From Schistosoma mansoni (taxonomy: Eukaryota; Platyhelminthes; Trematoda; Strigeidida; Schistosomatidae): a stretch of 64,000 nucleotides of DNA. Position 1 is the stretch's first letter, and each line of letters opens with the position of its first letter. A program made the position numbers and the translations under genes. The stretch lies in the NCBI RefSeq assembly GCF_000237925.1, contig NC_031500.1:16517753-16581752 (forward strand), written 5' to 3'. The notes below the pieces were generated by a model. The model was not told the DNA's origin. It ran no database searches and saw only the letters and a program-made list of their open reading frames with translations. This document shows positions 21,960 through 32,905 of the stretch, piece by piece.

Positions 21960-22200
21960 TAATTTTTTTCGTAATCTTTTAATATCAGTTACATTATTCA
22001 TCGTTCATAAATCTTATCTTGATTCATAAATATGTTTCTACGTCATTTATTCTCTATCTAACTATTTATAATGATTCTTAATTCTCTTGAGAATGGGAAA
22101 AATTGATCGTTTAGTGTTCTTCCTCTTCTTTTTCATTTCATTGTCATTTTGATATTATAAAATTTATTCTCTGATATGTTAAGTTTATTATTATTATTTC
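21960..22200. other. No recognised feature
   Basis: AT-rich; nothing supported. Confidence 0.5.
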
Positions 22201-22202
22201 CA

Positions 22203-22335
22203 AGCAAAGATGTCTGGTGGCTAGCAGTGAAATCCAGTAAGTGTGTTTCGTGTTATTTAGGAATTATTAGATGGTTGTACCTGCACCTCAGAGTTGATGT
22301 TCACTCCGAAACTCGAATACAGTACTTTGGGACAT
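22203..22335 (-). repeat. SINE-A fragment
   Basis: Reverse ribozyme portion and half of the B-box region, truncated. Confidence 0.7.
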
Positions 22336-22339
22336 CGCA

Positions 22340-22780
22340 GTAAAGCACACTAATAATCCAATTCAAAAATGAGTTCAGGATACTCATAACCAATGGTGAT
22401 AAATTTTTCACTAAATGGAAGTGGATTATTTCACATTCGGCACTTTGATCATTTTTGAAATAGTTTAGTTTACGGTAAATGTCATTAGTAAACTATTGTC
22501 CTACTGTCGACTTAATCGGTAACTGTGATCATGACTTCCCATTAAAATATCGAGATGTTCGTAATTCACTAATGAGGACATTATTACTATTTATTTACCT
22601 ACTTAGAGGGTTTGTGATATCTGTAGTCTTACACAAAAACTGCTCTAAGAAAACTCTAAGACTTGCATACTGATTCAGACTCTAATCGTTTGTATGCACC
22701 AGTGACAAGTCCTAAACTAGAATCAAACAGTTATATCCAACGTTCCCCAATTTCCAGTTATTATTCGTCTGATTTCCCCT
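22340..22780. other. No recognised gene
   Basis: Contains a 64-codon open frame starting at 22479 with no family signature, splice context or second copy; I do not call it a gene. Confidence 0.4.
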
Positions 22781-23083
22781 TGTACTGAACAAAACACTAG
22801 TTGGGGACAATCGAATGTACAAATGCACAAATTACAGACTATCTCACTAAATTCTGATAACCATACAGCAAACAGTTAATTTGCAAACTATCAATCAATT
22901 GACTCAATCTTCACTGTTCCTTCTGTAAATATCAATCCGTCTTCTCTAATTTCATTGTTTGTGCATTTTCCTAACAATTGCTCTTCATTTCAGTTCTTTC
23001 CTTATCGATCTTCGGCCAAAATACATTCTATGTCTGACCATCGCCACATACTACTTATATGGATATAAGTAGACCACACTACA
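22781..23083 (+). mobile_element. LTR-2 solo LTR, 303 bp
   Basis: Starts TGTACTGAACAAAACAC, carries GGGGACAATCGAATG and TGTTCCTTCTGTAAATATCA, and ends GTAGACCACACTACA. Perfect TSD CCCT (22777-22780 and 23084-23087). LTR fossil with no internal region; looks whole as an LTR. Confidence 0.85.
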
Positions 23084-23089
23084 CCCTCA

Positions 23090-24010
23090 TGAAGACTATT
23101 TTCAAATAAGTACGTAAACGTTTATAAAACAGCAGTATAAAATCATTTTTGTGTCGGTTACTATCTCAATCTCGGTATAGTCTCCTTTAAAATTGGAGAC
23201 CTATCATACTTCTAGTCCTTATTTCCAACTTTGATCACTTTGCAACATAGATCAACAATCATTCAATACCATCATTGGTAAATGTTTCATACTCCACTAA
23301 TTTCCCCAAGACATTCGAATTCTTGAGACAAATGATATTCTTCTAGAATATCCTGGATCGTTTTTACCCAATATCACAGATGAAAATATCAACCCTGAAC
23401 TCTAATGTCCTTCAAAGATATATAGCTATACTTATGAGTAAACAAGCTCTCATAGTTTGATTGATCCGCAAAGCAACCATCCATTATAGGTGAGTGCCAA
23501 ATGAAATACGATAAATCGCCTGTTTTCTGTTATTTACCTCTAATAATTGAACACTATATCGAGTGCATCTAGATGTCTATTGATGATATTACACTTTGAT
23601 AAACAGAAGGCGTTCAACACTTTGAACTAAACAACATCGATATTATTCTTTACTAAATGATCAATCAGTCATTAAAGTGATCTAATGATCTGATTAACTA
23701 GATTTTAAATTCTTCTCAGGCATTTTCAGTACCTTTCCTTTTTCAAATAGATTTGGTTAGAAAGATTCTCAAACTCAGTTACTGATTACTTCTTTGTTTA
23801 TATCATATGAATTACTAATCCGAATCTTTCATACACCAAGAATGAAATCAGCCATTTAGAAATGTAGGTCTTTTAAAGTTGAACTAGTTGTTGTCTTTTA
23901 CATACTTTTGCCTCATTCAAACACAAACATTCTCTAACTATGTATATGTAAATGAAAGGAGTAATAAATTTTTTCACACTAACTGACTAACTAATATTGT
24001 GATAGTCCGA
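23090..24010. other. Gene-free stretch
   Basis: AT-rich, no repeat family recognised and no exon with paired splice sites. Confidence 0.45.
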
Positions 24011-24017
24011 TTCTTAG

Positions 24018-24666
24018 CATAGTGTGGGTTACTTAATCCACATAAGTAGTATATGGTGATAGTCAGTGTAAGGATGACTCGTTGACAAACTCAATGAAGC
24101 CTCAAGAAGCCCAGAAAGACCCGAAAACATTCCATCTAATCACCACTACGAGAACATTCCAGAACATCGACGTGTAGCTTCCCTATTGGAAGAATAAGAA
24201 GGACCCCCTATGTGCCTATTGGCTATCCGAAATGATGATTTACTTTCAACCAAAAACTATAAATACATGAGATTTTTATACTATATCTGACACTGTTTAT
24301 GGAATAAAATTCCTACTTACTGGTCTTCTGTCTTGCAACGTTGCGGATTCGATCTTTCAAGTAGTCTAGTAGTACGCGGCATACCAAGAATCAAAGCTCT
24401 AGATATAACAGTCAGGCATAGAATGTATTTCAGCAGAACGTCCATAAGGAAAGAACGGAAACGGAAACGGAATGCGATTGGTATGAAAATGCATGAACAA
24501 TAAAAATCGGAGACGATGGACTGATATTTGCAGAAAAAACGGTGGAGATTGAGACAATTGATTGTTATTTCGCAAATTAACTGTTTATTAAATGGTTGTC
24601 AGATTTTAGTGGCATAGTCTGTAATTTTCATGTCAAATAGATTGGATTGTGTTCTTGTTCACTACA
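24018..24666 (-). mobile_element. LTR-2 copy split by LTR-3
   Basis: Reverse LTR-2: the ATAGTGTGGGTTACTT end at 24019-24066 resumes after the LTR-3 insertion at 24411 (GTCAGGCATAGAATG) and ends GTTCTTGTTCACTACA. Flanks TTAG and CTAG give a probable, slightly eroded TSD. Solo LTR fossil. Confidence 0.75.
24067..24410 (+). mobile_element. LTR-3 solo LTR nested in LTR-2
   Basis: 344-bp TGTAAGG...TATAACA unit with a perfect 5-bp TSD GTCAG (24062-24066 and 24411-24415). TATA box CTATAAATACATGAG near 24257 and AATAAA near 24303 give the promoter and poly(A) layout expected of an LTR. The 5-bp duplication fits BEL/Pao or some Gypsy elements. Looks whole as an LTR and younger than its LTR-2 host. 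Confidence 0.85.
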
Positions 24667-24814
24667 CTAGTACTGTGTTGTGGTCATTATATTAAATAGC
24701 CTTGATAGTGTATACATTATATGATGAAAACGATTGTCAGGAAGACATAAATAACCAAAATATACGTTCTAATTTACAAGGAATAAAAAATACATCGGAT
24801 AAACATTCTAATTT

Positions 24815-25190
24815 AGATTCACTTATTATTGCTTGTTCGAATCTTCCCATTGATGTTTAGGACTGCAACTGGTCAGTCTCTAATTGGCAGATGTGCATAT
24901 TGTGCGTATCGCCTCGATATTGCCTCATAATGCTTGTGAATTAAGTCTGTATCAAAACAATACGAACAGTATGCACATATGTCAATAAGAGACTGACCTG
25001 TTGCAGTCCTAAGCATCAATGGGAAGATTGAAACAAACAATGCTAAGTGAATTCAAACTTCACCCCATTGCACAAGCAAGTGGCTATCCGGACTCAGTGG
25101 CTGAGTAGATAACGCGATGGCGTTTGAAGCAAACGGTACTGGGTTTGAATCCCAGAGTGAACATCAACTCTGAGATGCAGGTGCGTCCAC
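24815..25190. repeat. SINE-A inverted pair
   Basis: Reverse tail 24815-24927, then a forward tail-plus-head unit 24928-25190 (A box GTGGCTGAGTAGATAACG, B box GGGTTTGAATCCC). It ends before the ribozyme. Confidence 0.75.
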
Positions 25191-25350
25191 CATCTTATCT
25201 CAACATAATGCACGCAGTGTCGAGCCACCTAGACTGGTGGCCACATTGCAACTTGATCGATAGCATTCGATCAGCACTAAGAAGGACTCGATACGTATGA
25301 CATTGATCACCACCCAGTGATCAATCGATTGTGAGAAACATTCAGTTTAG
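25191..25350. repeat. SINE-C-related fragment
   Basis: Shares CACTAAGAAGGACT, CATGACATT-like, and ATCACCACCCAGT.ATCAATC with 27370-27425, so it belongs to a third retroposon family (see 27305). Confidence 0.5.
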
Positions 25351-25619
25351 TCATTAAGCTATCTCTATTAAAATTGTATTACATATTAGAATGTGTAAAA
25401 TATCATTATATTAATTAAATTCACTTGATCAAACACCGGAAGTTTTTAATTATCAAATTGTCAAAACTGTTTATTCTAACAATTAAAATTTCAAATGTTT
25501 ACACTGTCAAAAAAACATTCACAGTAGTTCATTGGTCTTTTCTTTATAAATTTTCAATTCTGTCTAAGATCTCATGGAATCACTCAGTAGTATATACTCA
25601 AAATTAATAGATATGTAGT

Positions 25620-25752
25620 GGGGGGGGGGGTTCGTGGAGATTTCATAGTTGAAAGCATGAGTCAATTGAAGCTAGACCACCAAAGAAAACCTGGATGCAG
25701 TGGACGGCCGTTTCATCCTATTATGGGACTCCTCAGCAGTACGCATTCACGA
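25620..25752 (-). repeat. SINE-B fragment
   Basis: Reverse 3' portion beginning with a G10 run, with the full ribozyme (about 25698-25745: GTGGACGGCCGTTTCATCC...GGACTCCTCAGCAGTACGC). Confidence 0.8.
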
Positions 25753-25759
25753 GCTTTGT

Positions 25760-25995
25760 TAATCAATCATCTTAATGGTCGTTATCATTTAAATCCTCAA
25801 CAGTGTTTGAAATCAGAAGACAATAAGAGGAGGCGACTACAGTTATCTCTTACAAGCATTATCTTTCTTTCATTTCGGTTACTAATCGAACTGTTTCTGT
25901 CTTTCTTTCTCTTCTGTTAGGAAGAATCCTACTTCCAATTCTTGATATATATACTACTTGTATTTGACTGTATAAGTAGCACAAACCACAATATT
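25760..25995 (+). repeat. LTR-2-related fragment
   Basis: The right part resembles the LTR-2 end (ATATACTACTTGTATTTGAC, TATAAGTAGCACAAACCACA). The left part is too diverged to delimit. Confidence 0.5.
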
Positions 25996-25999
25996 TCAG

Positions 26000-26340
26000 T
26001 ATATAAATCAAATATATGTAATCCATTGTACTAAAAAGTGTTTATGTTACTTTTCCTCGTTGTCTCTTACTATCAGATTTTAAAACGTGATATTTTATTG
26101 GTAAATTAACTTCAGTGAATAGGTTTTTGTTTCTTAATTACCTCCTATTACCTTAAGTAATTAATCAGTTATTCAATCATTGGGTATTATTTATGGCAAT
26201 GGAACTCTAACTAATGCAACGTTATAAAGAAAAGTATGGATGATACTGGATTTATTAATTTGATTAGAATAATATTCTGTAAAATGTTTGTCATTATGAA
26301 TCTTGGGATTTTTGTAAAAGGTTAACAAACAATTATAAGC
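26000..26340. other. No recognised feature
   Basis: AT-rich; nothing supported. Confidence 0.45.
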
Positions 26341-26342
26341 AG

Positions 26343-26735
26343 AAATGCATGGTGGTTAGCAGTAGGATGCGCGTTCCATCCTATTCGGGACACGTTAGCT
26401 TAATGTGCATACATCCGAGATGATGTTCACTTCAGTACTCGAACCCAGAGACTTTTACTTTAAACGTAATCACTTTATCCAGTTAGCTACTAAGTCCAAA
26501 TAGATGCTGGTTTATGCAATGGAGTGAAGTTTAATCCATTTGTATTGATTGTTTGAACCTTCCCATTAATGTTTAGGACTGTAATTGATCAGTCTGTCAA
26601 GAAATCTTAAGACTTTAAACAATATTGAGGCAATCCTCACAGGATACACGTATGCCCATAAGAGACTGATCGTTTTCAGTCCTAAACATCAATGGGAAGA
26701 TTGATATAATCAATACAAATGAATATAATCAAGTT
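26343..26735. repeat. SINE-A inverted pair
   Basis: Reverse copy 26343-26605 (decayed ribozyme) and forward tail piece 26620-26735. Confidence 0.7.
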
Positions 26736-26946
26736 TTTTCTGAAGAGGTATTTTATGGGAAAGACAATCACTAATAAGATATTCTAACAATTACCATTAA
26801 AAAAATGAATTATGATCATACGTCAATAGTTGACATAGACTTTATCCTTCTCTTAACTGTTTACAACCTGTAATAATTAAACATCTAAATAACATACATA
26901 GAATTGTAGAGAAATGACTTTAGTTAACAGTAAAGACAAATACATA

Positions 26947-27215
26947 TTAAATTCACTTGGTGTTGTTTGATCGAATCTTTCCATTGTTATTTAGGACTGA
27001 AATTTATCAGTCTCTTGTTGGCATATGTGCATCCTGTGCGGACCGCCTCGATATTACCTGTAGTCACAAGCTTTATAAGCAAAGATGGATAGTGGCTAGT
27101 AGTGGAATCTAGGAAGAGCGTTTCATCCAATTTCGGGACTCGTCAGCTAGATGTATCTGCATCTCAGAGTTGATGTTCACTATAGGACTCCAAATCCAGT
27201 ACCGTTCACTTCAAT
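26947..27215 (-). repeat. SINE-A
   Basis: Reverse: tail segment, GATGGATAGTGGCTAG, ribozyme (about 27113-27155, GACTCGTCAGCTAGATG) and the start of the tRNA head, truncated. Confidence 0.8.
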
Positions 27216-27304
27216 GTAGTATAAAAAACTGTTATAAACATAAGACTGAGAATGTTGAGAAAGATGTTACAGTTGGATATTCTGTTTAATCGAAGATTTC
27301 ATCA

Positions 27305-27430
27305 AACATTTTGGTGTAGTAAGATGGTGGTTGGAGGTGGTCAACAGGAAACCCTGGACCCGGGTTTCGTGCTAAGAAGGACTTGACACGCATGACATTA
27401 ATCACCACCCAGTAATCAATCAATTGTGAT
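27305..27430 (-). repeat. SINE-C fragment with hammerhead 3' half
   Basis: GATGGTGGTTGGAGGTGG, then AACAGGAAACCCTGGACCCG. On the minus strand this gives TAGCACGAAA followed by CCCGGG, UC and CAGGG: the 3' half of a third hammerhead with palindromic stem III ACCCGGGT. The 5' half of the core is absent here. Confidence 0.55.
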
Positions 27431-27785
27431 TTTGGTGTAGTGACAAAAGATAGCAAGTAATTATGTAAATAAGAAAACGAATAGAGTTTATTCATCGATA
27501 ACAATCAATTATTTATGATGTAATAAGTATTCAACTCAGTTGGTAATGTAAACTGTAGTAGTAATCTAACAGGAAATAAAGAAACAATTTTTTAAGACTA
27601 AAAAACGGACTTTAAACACCTTGCTCATTAATGAAGACATGTATCAGGTTTGATACGTTTAGTACCTATAAATCCAGTTTATTTGAAAGGTTTGCAGATT
27701 AGTTGTTTGTTAGACCTTTTGAAGTGTCAGTTTCTAACAACAAACTAAATTAATAACAGTCTTTATTCCTCTGAAACATTGAATA
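27430..27785. other. No recognised feature
   Basis: AT-rich; nothing supported. Confidence 0.45.
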
Positions 27786-27789
27786 CTAC

Positions 27790-28221
27790 TGTGGTATCGG
27801 TTGATATGTTAAGCTCATATGCTTTATTCTAACTTCTGGACAAGTCAATTCACCTATTCATCATGAGCCATGTTTTCACTTCATTAATTATTCACTTATT
27901 AACGCCCTGTATTTTTATATGAGCGTAAGTGTGTGTACACTTCTTATCCTATTTATCACATGTCTGTCATTTATCCTTGTTTAACTATAAATATTGATTG
28001 ACGCTTGATAAAAGTGAGTTGGCTTACCCGCCATCTCCGATGCGTGTGTCATTTTTGTTTCGCTCGCTGATATTTACTCATATGCTTATAACTTTCTGGC
28101 CTGAGTCATTAGTCAATAAAACTGTAGTTGCCGCTTCTCCCTGCCTTCTGATTTTATGCACTGTTAAGATTTGTATTATAACGGTTATTGAGGTGAACGA
28201 TTAGCGAAGTACGGCACTACA
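27790..28221 (+). mobile_element. LTR-1 solo LTR
   Basis: 432 bp; TGTGGTATCGGTTGATATG start, CTATAAATATTGATTG promoter-like box, AATAAAACTGTAG and a GAAGTACGGCACTACA end. Perfect TSD CTAC (27786-27789 and 28222-28225). Gypsy-like fossil; looks whole as an LTR. Confidence 0.9.
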
Positions 28222-28572
28222 CTACATCTTCAAAGAATCTATGAATAGTTGGATTGATAATCATCCATTGAAGGGAACAAATGGTAAACAAGTGCTCTTA
28301 TCATTGATTCACTATAATATTCCTAACATAGTAATATCCATCATTATTAATTATATTATTACATAAAATAATGGACAAAAACTACCGGATAAGCCAACTG
28401 TCAATCATCGAGTAATAAATAAAGGGAAACACATAAAAACCAGGTTGTAAATAATGTATTGTATACAGTTATAATAAGTAGTACATTTTAAATACATGTT
28501 TACTAGTAATCATCTTATTTGTCAATCTAAATGTATAAGTGTTAACGTGATTGATTCCTTGTCAAATCTAAT

Positions 28573-28838
28573 TGGACGCACATTTTGTCCTATTTGGAAC
28601 TCGTCAACTGGATGTACCTGTATCTCAGAGTTGATGTTCACTCCACGACTCGAACCCAGTACTGTTTGCTTCAAACGCCATCGCGTTATCTACTCAGCTA
28701 CTGAGTCCTAATAGCCACTTGCTTGTGAACATCAACTCTGAGATGCAGGTATATCCAGTCGACGAGTCTCAAATAGGACGAAACGCGCGTCAAACTGGAT
28801 TCCACTGCTAGCCACTATCCATCTCTACTTAGCAGCTC
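28573..28838. repeat. SINE-A inverted pair
   Basis: Reverse head part 28573-28728, then a forward ribozyme part 28729-28838. The latter belongs to the subvariant with AAA inserted after the GTC (GCGTCAAACTGGATTCC). Confidence 0.8.
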
Positions 28839-29059
28839 TGTTCTACTTAATCTTTCCTTGTCTGAGACTTTTTAACAGTACCCACTTATGATACACTAAA
28901 TAGAATCAAAACTAGAATTATTATGTTTCACAGTTAACACTTAACTGTTCATTCCTCAGCCTAATTGTGATTTAGTTCGATCATTATCTATTATTACCAA
29001 TCAATGGTAGTTTCTCTCAACAAGGTCTGATTCTTCATTGAAAACTAAAGAGATTTAAA

Positions 29060-29355
29060 ATTTACTTAGTATTGTTTGTTTGGATCTTTCCATTGATGTT
29101 TTTAGGACTGCAACTGGTCAGTCTCTAATCCGAACAAACAATACTAATTAAATTTCAACTTCACCCCATTGCATAAGCAAGTGGCTATCAGGACTCAGTG
29201 GCCGAGTGGATAACGCGATGACATTTGAAGCGAATGGTACTGTGTTCGAGTCGTAGAGTGAACATGAACTCTGAGATACAGGTACATCCAGCTGACGAGT
29301 CCCAAATAGGACGAAACGCGCGTCAAACTGGATTCCACTGCTAGCCACTATCCAA
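29060..29355. repeat. SINE-A, hairpin with good forward copy
   Basis: Reverse tail 29060-29132, then a forward unit 29137-29355 with A box GTGGCCGAGTGGATAACG, B box and a full ribozyme core in the AAA subvariant. Confidence 0.85.
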
Positions 29356-29734
29356 CTAAATAGATTTATCCTAAATCTAACTAATAGTAACTGATAATTA
29401 AAAAATTTCCTGATCAATAGGCTGGTATTTAAACAACTGAAGTGTAGAATCTGTCCATTAGCTGTGTTACAGTTTTCTATGAATCATTAAATCCTAAATG
29501 TTTCTTTTCTTCCAAAAAAGAGGTTATGTTTATATTGTAATTGATTATATCTGATATGTTATGACCTGGTATTTAAAAACGTATAATCATATAAGTTATG
29601 AATCAATAATATAAGGTTAACTGTAATTAATACATTGACCTTCTATTGTTTTGTGTGATTGATAAGTCTTCTAACTGAATGTTAAATTCGGTTCCTAAGC
29701 TTTTCTAATAACCACTAGGATAAATTTACACAGC

Positions 29735-29990
29735 GACTTGAACATGAGAAAAAGAGCGCGAAATATAGAAGAAACGCTTTATTCCAAGGTTCGTTTATGT
29801 ACAGAAAATCTAAGGTATTTCTAGCATTTTAGGTGGCTTTAGGCCTCCGGAAATTTCTGGAATGTTACTAAACATAATAGTAATAATAGGTAATCATCCA
29901 ATCAGACACGCGATATGTGATTTGTCATTTTCTAAAGGTTTCTGCCAAAACTTCTACCGGATATTGATTAGGTAAGATGTTTCTCCATGT
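29735..29990 (-). mobile_element. Possible LTR fossil, family unclear
   Basis: On the minus strand this reads CCTTGGAATAAAGCGTTTC, resembling the LTR-5 GGAATAAAGCGAG box, preceded by TTTCCGGAGGCC. Ends and TSD could not be defined. Confidence 0.35.
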
Positions 29991-30177
29991 TTTCAGAGCC
30001 TTTTTTGGTTTTTTTTTTCGAGGAATTTTCTGAATCTCCCTAACAGTAATGTGTCAAGAATGCAATTATTTTTCTTAGGGATGTTATTCTTGGAGTATTC
30101 CGTAGTTGAGTTAGTGAAATTATTATTATTATTAAGGAAGAAGGAAAATATAACAAACATCTGATTTTGAGATGGCG

Positions 30178-30256
30178 GTGCTGATGATGTCACTCAGAAG
30201 GACGATGGAAGCTCCACGATCATACCATCCAGCTCAGAGAACAAACCTACATCAAA
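30178..30256 (+). repeat. TTTTGATG element arm with hammerhead-like core
   Basis: GGTGCTGATGATGTCACTCAG, AAGGACGATGGAAGCTCCACG, ATCCAGCTCAGAGAACAAAC, CTACATCAAAA. One arm; the GAAA of the core reads GGAA here. Confidence 0.7.
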
Positions 30257-30370
30257 AAAAAGATATCTGATTCAATTTACTAACAAACGTGAATCTCAAT
30301 CGCTCTACACATGAATACTATATTGTTCACGATATAATACCTAAGCTTTAACCTAGTAAATTATATTTAT

Positions 30371-30449
30371 TGTAGTGAACGAGAACATAAGTGAGGACAA
30401 TCGAATGCATTTAGACATAGAATTACAGAATCTCTTAGTAAAATCTGTT
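30371..30449 (+). mobile_element. LTR-2 partial
   Basis: TGTAGTGAACGAGAACATAAG, GGACAATCGAATGC, AATCTCTTAGTAAAATCTG: the 5' quarter of an LTR-2. Confidence 0.75.
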
Positions 30450-30711
30450 TTGTATTTTGATGAACTAGGTAGTAACTCACTAGAAGATATACTTGGTAAC
30501 AAAACATAATCTTAGCTTATTATATATATAAATGAACGTTAGTGATAACGAGGTAGCATGAATGATAATTAAGAATGGAACCTAATAGTTCAAAAAGGGA
30601 ATCCTTTGAATAGTTAAATCATCATCACACAACCAATAAGTATATTGTTATTACAAAACATAATCAAATACAAACCTACATTTAATAATAAAAGTTAATT
30701 TAATTACCTAT

Positions 30712-31010
30712 TTGGGACTCGTCAACTGGATGTACCTGCATCTCAGAGTTGATGTTCACTCCACGACTCCAGCCCAATACCTTTCGCTTCAAACGCCATC
30801 ACGTTATTTACTCAGTTAGTGAATCCTGATAGTCACTTGCTTGTGCAATAGGATGAAGTTTAAATTCACTTGGTATTGTTTGTTTTTGAATCTTTCCATT
30901 GATGTTTAGGATTGTAACTGGTCGGTCTCTTATTCACATATATGCATGCTGTACGTATCACCTCGATATAGCTTTAATTCACAAGCATTATAGGCAAAGA
31001 TGGATAATAA
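30712..31010 (-). repeat. SINE-A
   Basis: Reverse copy starting inside the ribozyme (CCTATTTGGGACTCGTCAAC), with head, tail and the GGCAAAGATGGAT end. Confidence 0.8.
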
Positions 31011-31307
31011 TAATAATAAGTAATCGACATAACTGAAAGTGAATGCATAATAATCTGTGAATAGAATGCTTTATGTATAATATCCCGCCTAAATGATAAT
31101 AATACTATGAGTATTCAGTCTCCATTTTATGATTCATCGCTCAACTTTATTTTATTATCCATTCATATTATATACTACTTAAATTACTATTAACATTATA
31201 GTACATCTGTCAATGCTTGACTATTAACTCAATGAAAGCAAATAATAGAAACAATTGATAAGCACCATAGTAACTTAACTGGATTGATTTCATTAAAAAC
31301 GATTATA

Positions 31308-31385
31308 TACTTACTTACGCCTGTTACCCCTTGTGCAGGAGCATAGGCGGCCCACGAGCATTCTCCATCCAACTCTGTCATGGTA
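31308..31385 (-). repeat. RTE tail remnant
   Basis: TTACTTACGCCTGTTACCCC, GTGCAGGAGCATAGGCGGCC, ATTCTCCATCCAACTCTGTC: reverse complement of the last RTE codons and tail. Confidence 0.75.
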
Positions 31386-31699
31386 AAACAATTATATGAG
31401 TGATACAGAACAACAAAAGATATTCAAAGAATATAAACATATATATAGATTTCTGTCATAAATTAACAATATTATTTCTGTCATTTGTTGTATTTGAGAC
31501 ATGCTTACTGAGTTTTGCTTAGTGATGAAAACTTTCAATAGAACAATGGCTAAGTGAAAACTCAGAGGCTAGTAATATGGATTTATTTGACTCTGGAGTA
31601 GTAGTGGTAGTCTTAATAGTAGTAGTGATATAAAGGTAGTAGTAGTATTACTGCTTGTAGTACGAGTAGTGGTAGTATTAGTGCTGGTAGTAGTAGTAG

Positions 31700-32001
31700 T
31701 GTGGTGTAGGTTACTTATATCCACATAAGTAGTATATTACGATGATCAGGAATAGAATATATTTCACTAGAAGATCGATAAGGAAAGAACAGGAACGAAG
31801 CGCAATTGGTATGAAAATACATGAACAATAATAATAGATGATGTACTGATATTTGCAGAAGAAATAGTCAAGATTAAGACAATTGATTGATAGTTTGCAA
31901 ATTAACTATTTACTGTATGGTTGTCAGATTTTACTGAGATATTCTGTAATTTTGTGCTCAAATACATTCGATTGTCCCCACCCGTGTTTTTGATCACTAC
32001 A
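31700..32001 (-). mobile_element. LTR-2 solo LTR in the TAG tract
   Basis: 302 bp, reverse. TGTGGTGTAGGTTACTTATAT at the left end, GTTTTTGATCACTACA at the right. TSD GTAG on both sides, which is not independent evidence in a TAG repeat. Confidence 0.85.
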
Positions 32002-32017
32002 GTAGTAGTAGTAGTAG

Positions 32018-32324
32018 TGTTATGAACAAGAACACAATTGGGGACAATCGAATGTAGTTAAGCACAAAATTACAGACTACCTCAAAAAATTCTGATAACC
32101 ATACAGTAGTGAACAGTTAATTTGCAAAATAACAACCAATTTTCTCAATCTTCACTGTTTCTTCTGTAAATATCAGTTTATCTTCTCTAATTTGATTGTT
32201 CATGCATTTTCTTACCGATTGTGCTTCATTTCAGTTCTTTCCTTATCGGTCTTCTGCCAAAATACATTCTGTGACTGACCCTCAGCATATACTACTTATA
32301 TGGATATAAATAGACCACACTACA
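32018..32324 (+). mobile_element. LTR-2 solo LTR in the TAG tract
   Basis: 307 bp, forward, only 16 bp from the preceding reverse copy. Ends TGTTATGAACAAGAACAC and TAGACCACACTACA; TSD GTAG. Confidence 0.85.
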
Positions 32325-32569
32325 GTAGTAGTGGTAGTGGTAGTAGTAGTAGTGTTGGATATCAATGAATCAATGACTTATAGTGTGAACATATTTGTAA
32401 TTAAGCGTCTAAAGCTAACAGAGATTAAGTCATTGTTTGTTATATCAAAAAAATTCTAGTAAGTTATTATATTATCATAATAATGTAAACTTTGAAAATT
32501 GACGCTAAACACTCAGTCGTTTATATATACAATTCTGATAGAGTAATTAAGGCATCATAGAATAAAGGT

Positions 32570-32905
32570 GTGATATGGGCCTCAACATACACAAGGGAAA
32601 AATCAAGATACTCAAATACAACACAGAAAACATCAACTTAGTCACACTTCATGGAGAAAATCTGGAACAGTTGAGAACGTCCACGTACCTGAACAGCCAC
32701 ATCGATGAACGGGGAGGATGTGATGCAGATGTAAAGAGGAGGATTGGCAATGTCTGGACAGTATTCCTACAGTTGAAGAACGAATGCAACTCAAAATAAC
32801 TATCAACCAATATCAAAGTCACAATCTTCAATACGAACGTCAGGACAGTTGGTTCTACTGTATGGAGCTGAACATTGGAGAACTACCACAACCATCTACA
32901 AAATG
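32570..32905 (+). mobile_element. RTE-clade LINE, thumb-region fragment (part 1)
   Basis: Encodes GLNIHKGKIKILKYNTENIN, TLHGENLEQL, TSTYLNSHIDERGGCDADVK, RRIGN and FLQLKNECNSK. It then shifts frame to an LLYG/RTTTTI segment, where an inverted-repeat element interrupts it. This is the region after the FADD motif of an RTE reverse transcriptase. Confidence 0.8.

Larger units (their letters stand above)
31590..32356. repeat. (TAG)n microsatellite hosting two LTR-2 insertions
   Basis: TAG/GTAGTAGT triplets occur at 31595-31699, 32002-32017 and 32325-32356. The intervening blocks are two LTR-2 copies in opposite orientation. Confidence 0.85.

Noticed and set aside
27998-28204. Open frame with a conserved counterpart at 1111-1308
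   Set aside because: Both lie inside LTR-1; the similarity reflects the shared LTR, not a gene family.
29218-29260. Real tRNA-Ser/Leu genes within SINE-A heads
   Set aside because: The heads have A and B boxes but no paired acceptor stem, and every copy is embedded in the repeat, so they are SINE heads, not tRNA genes.
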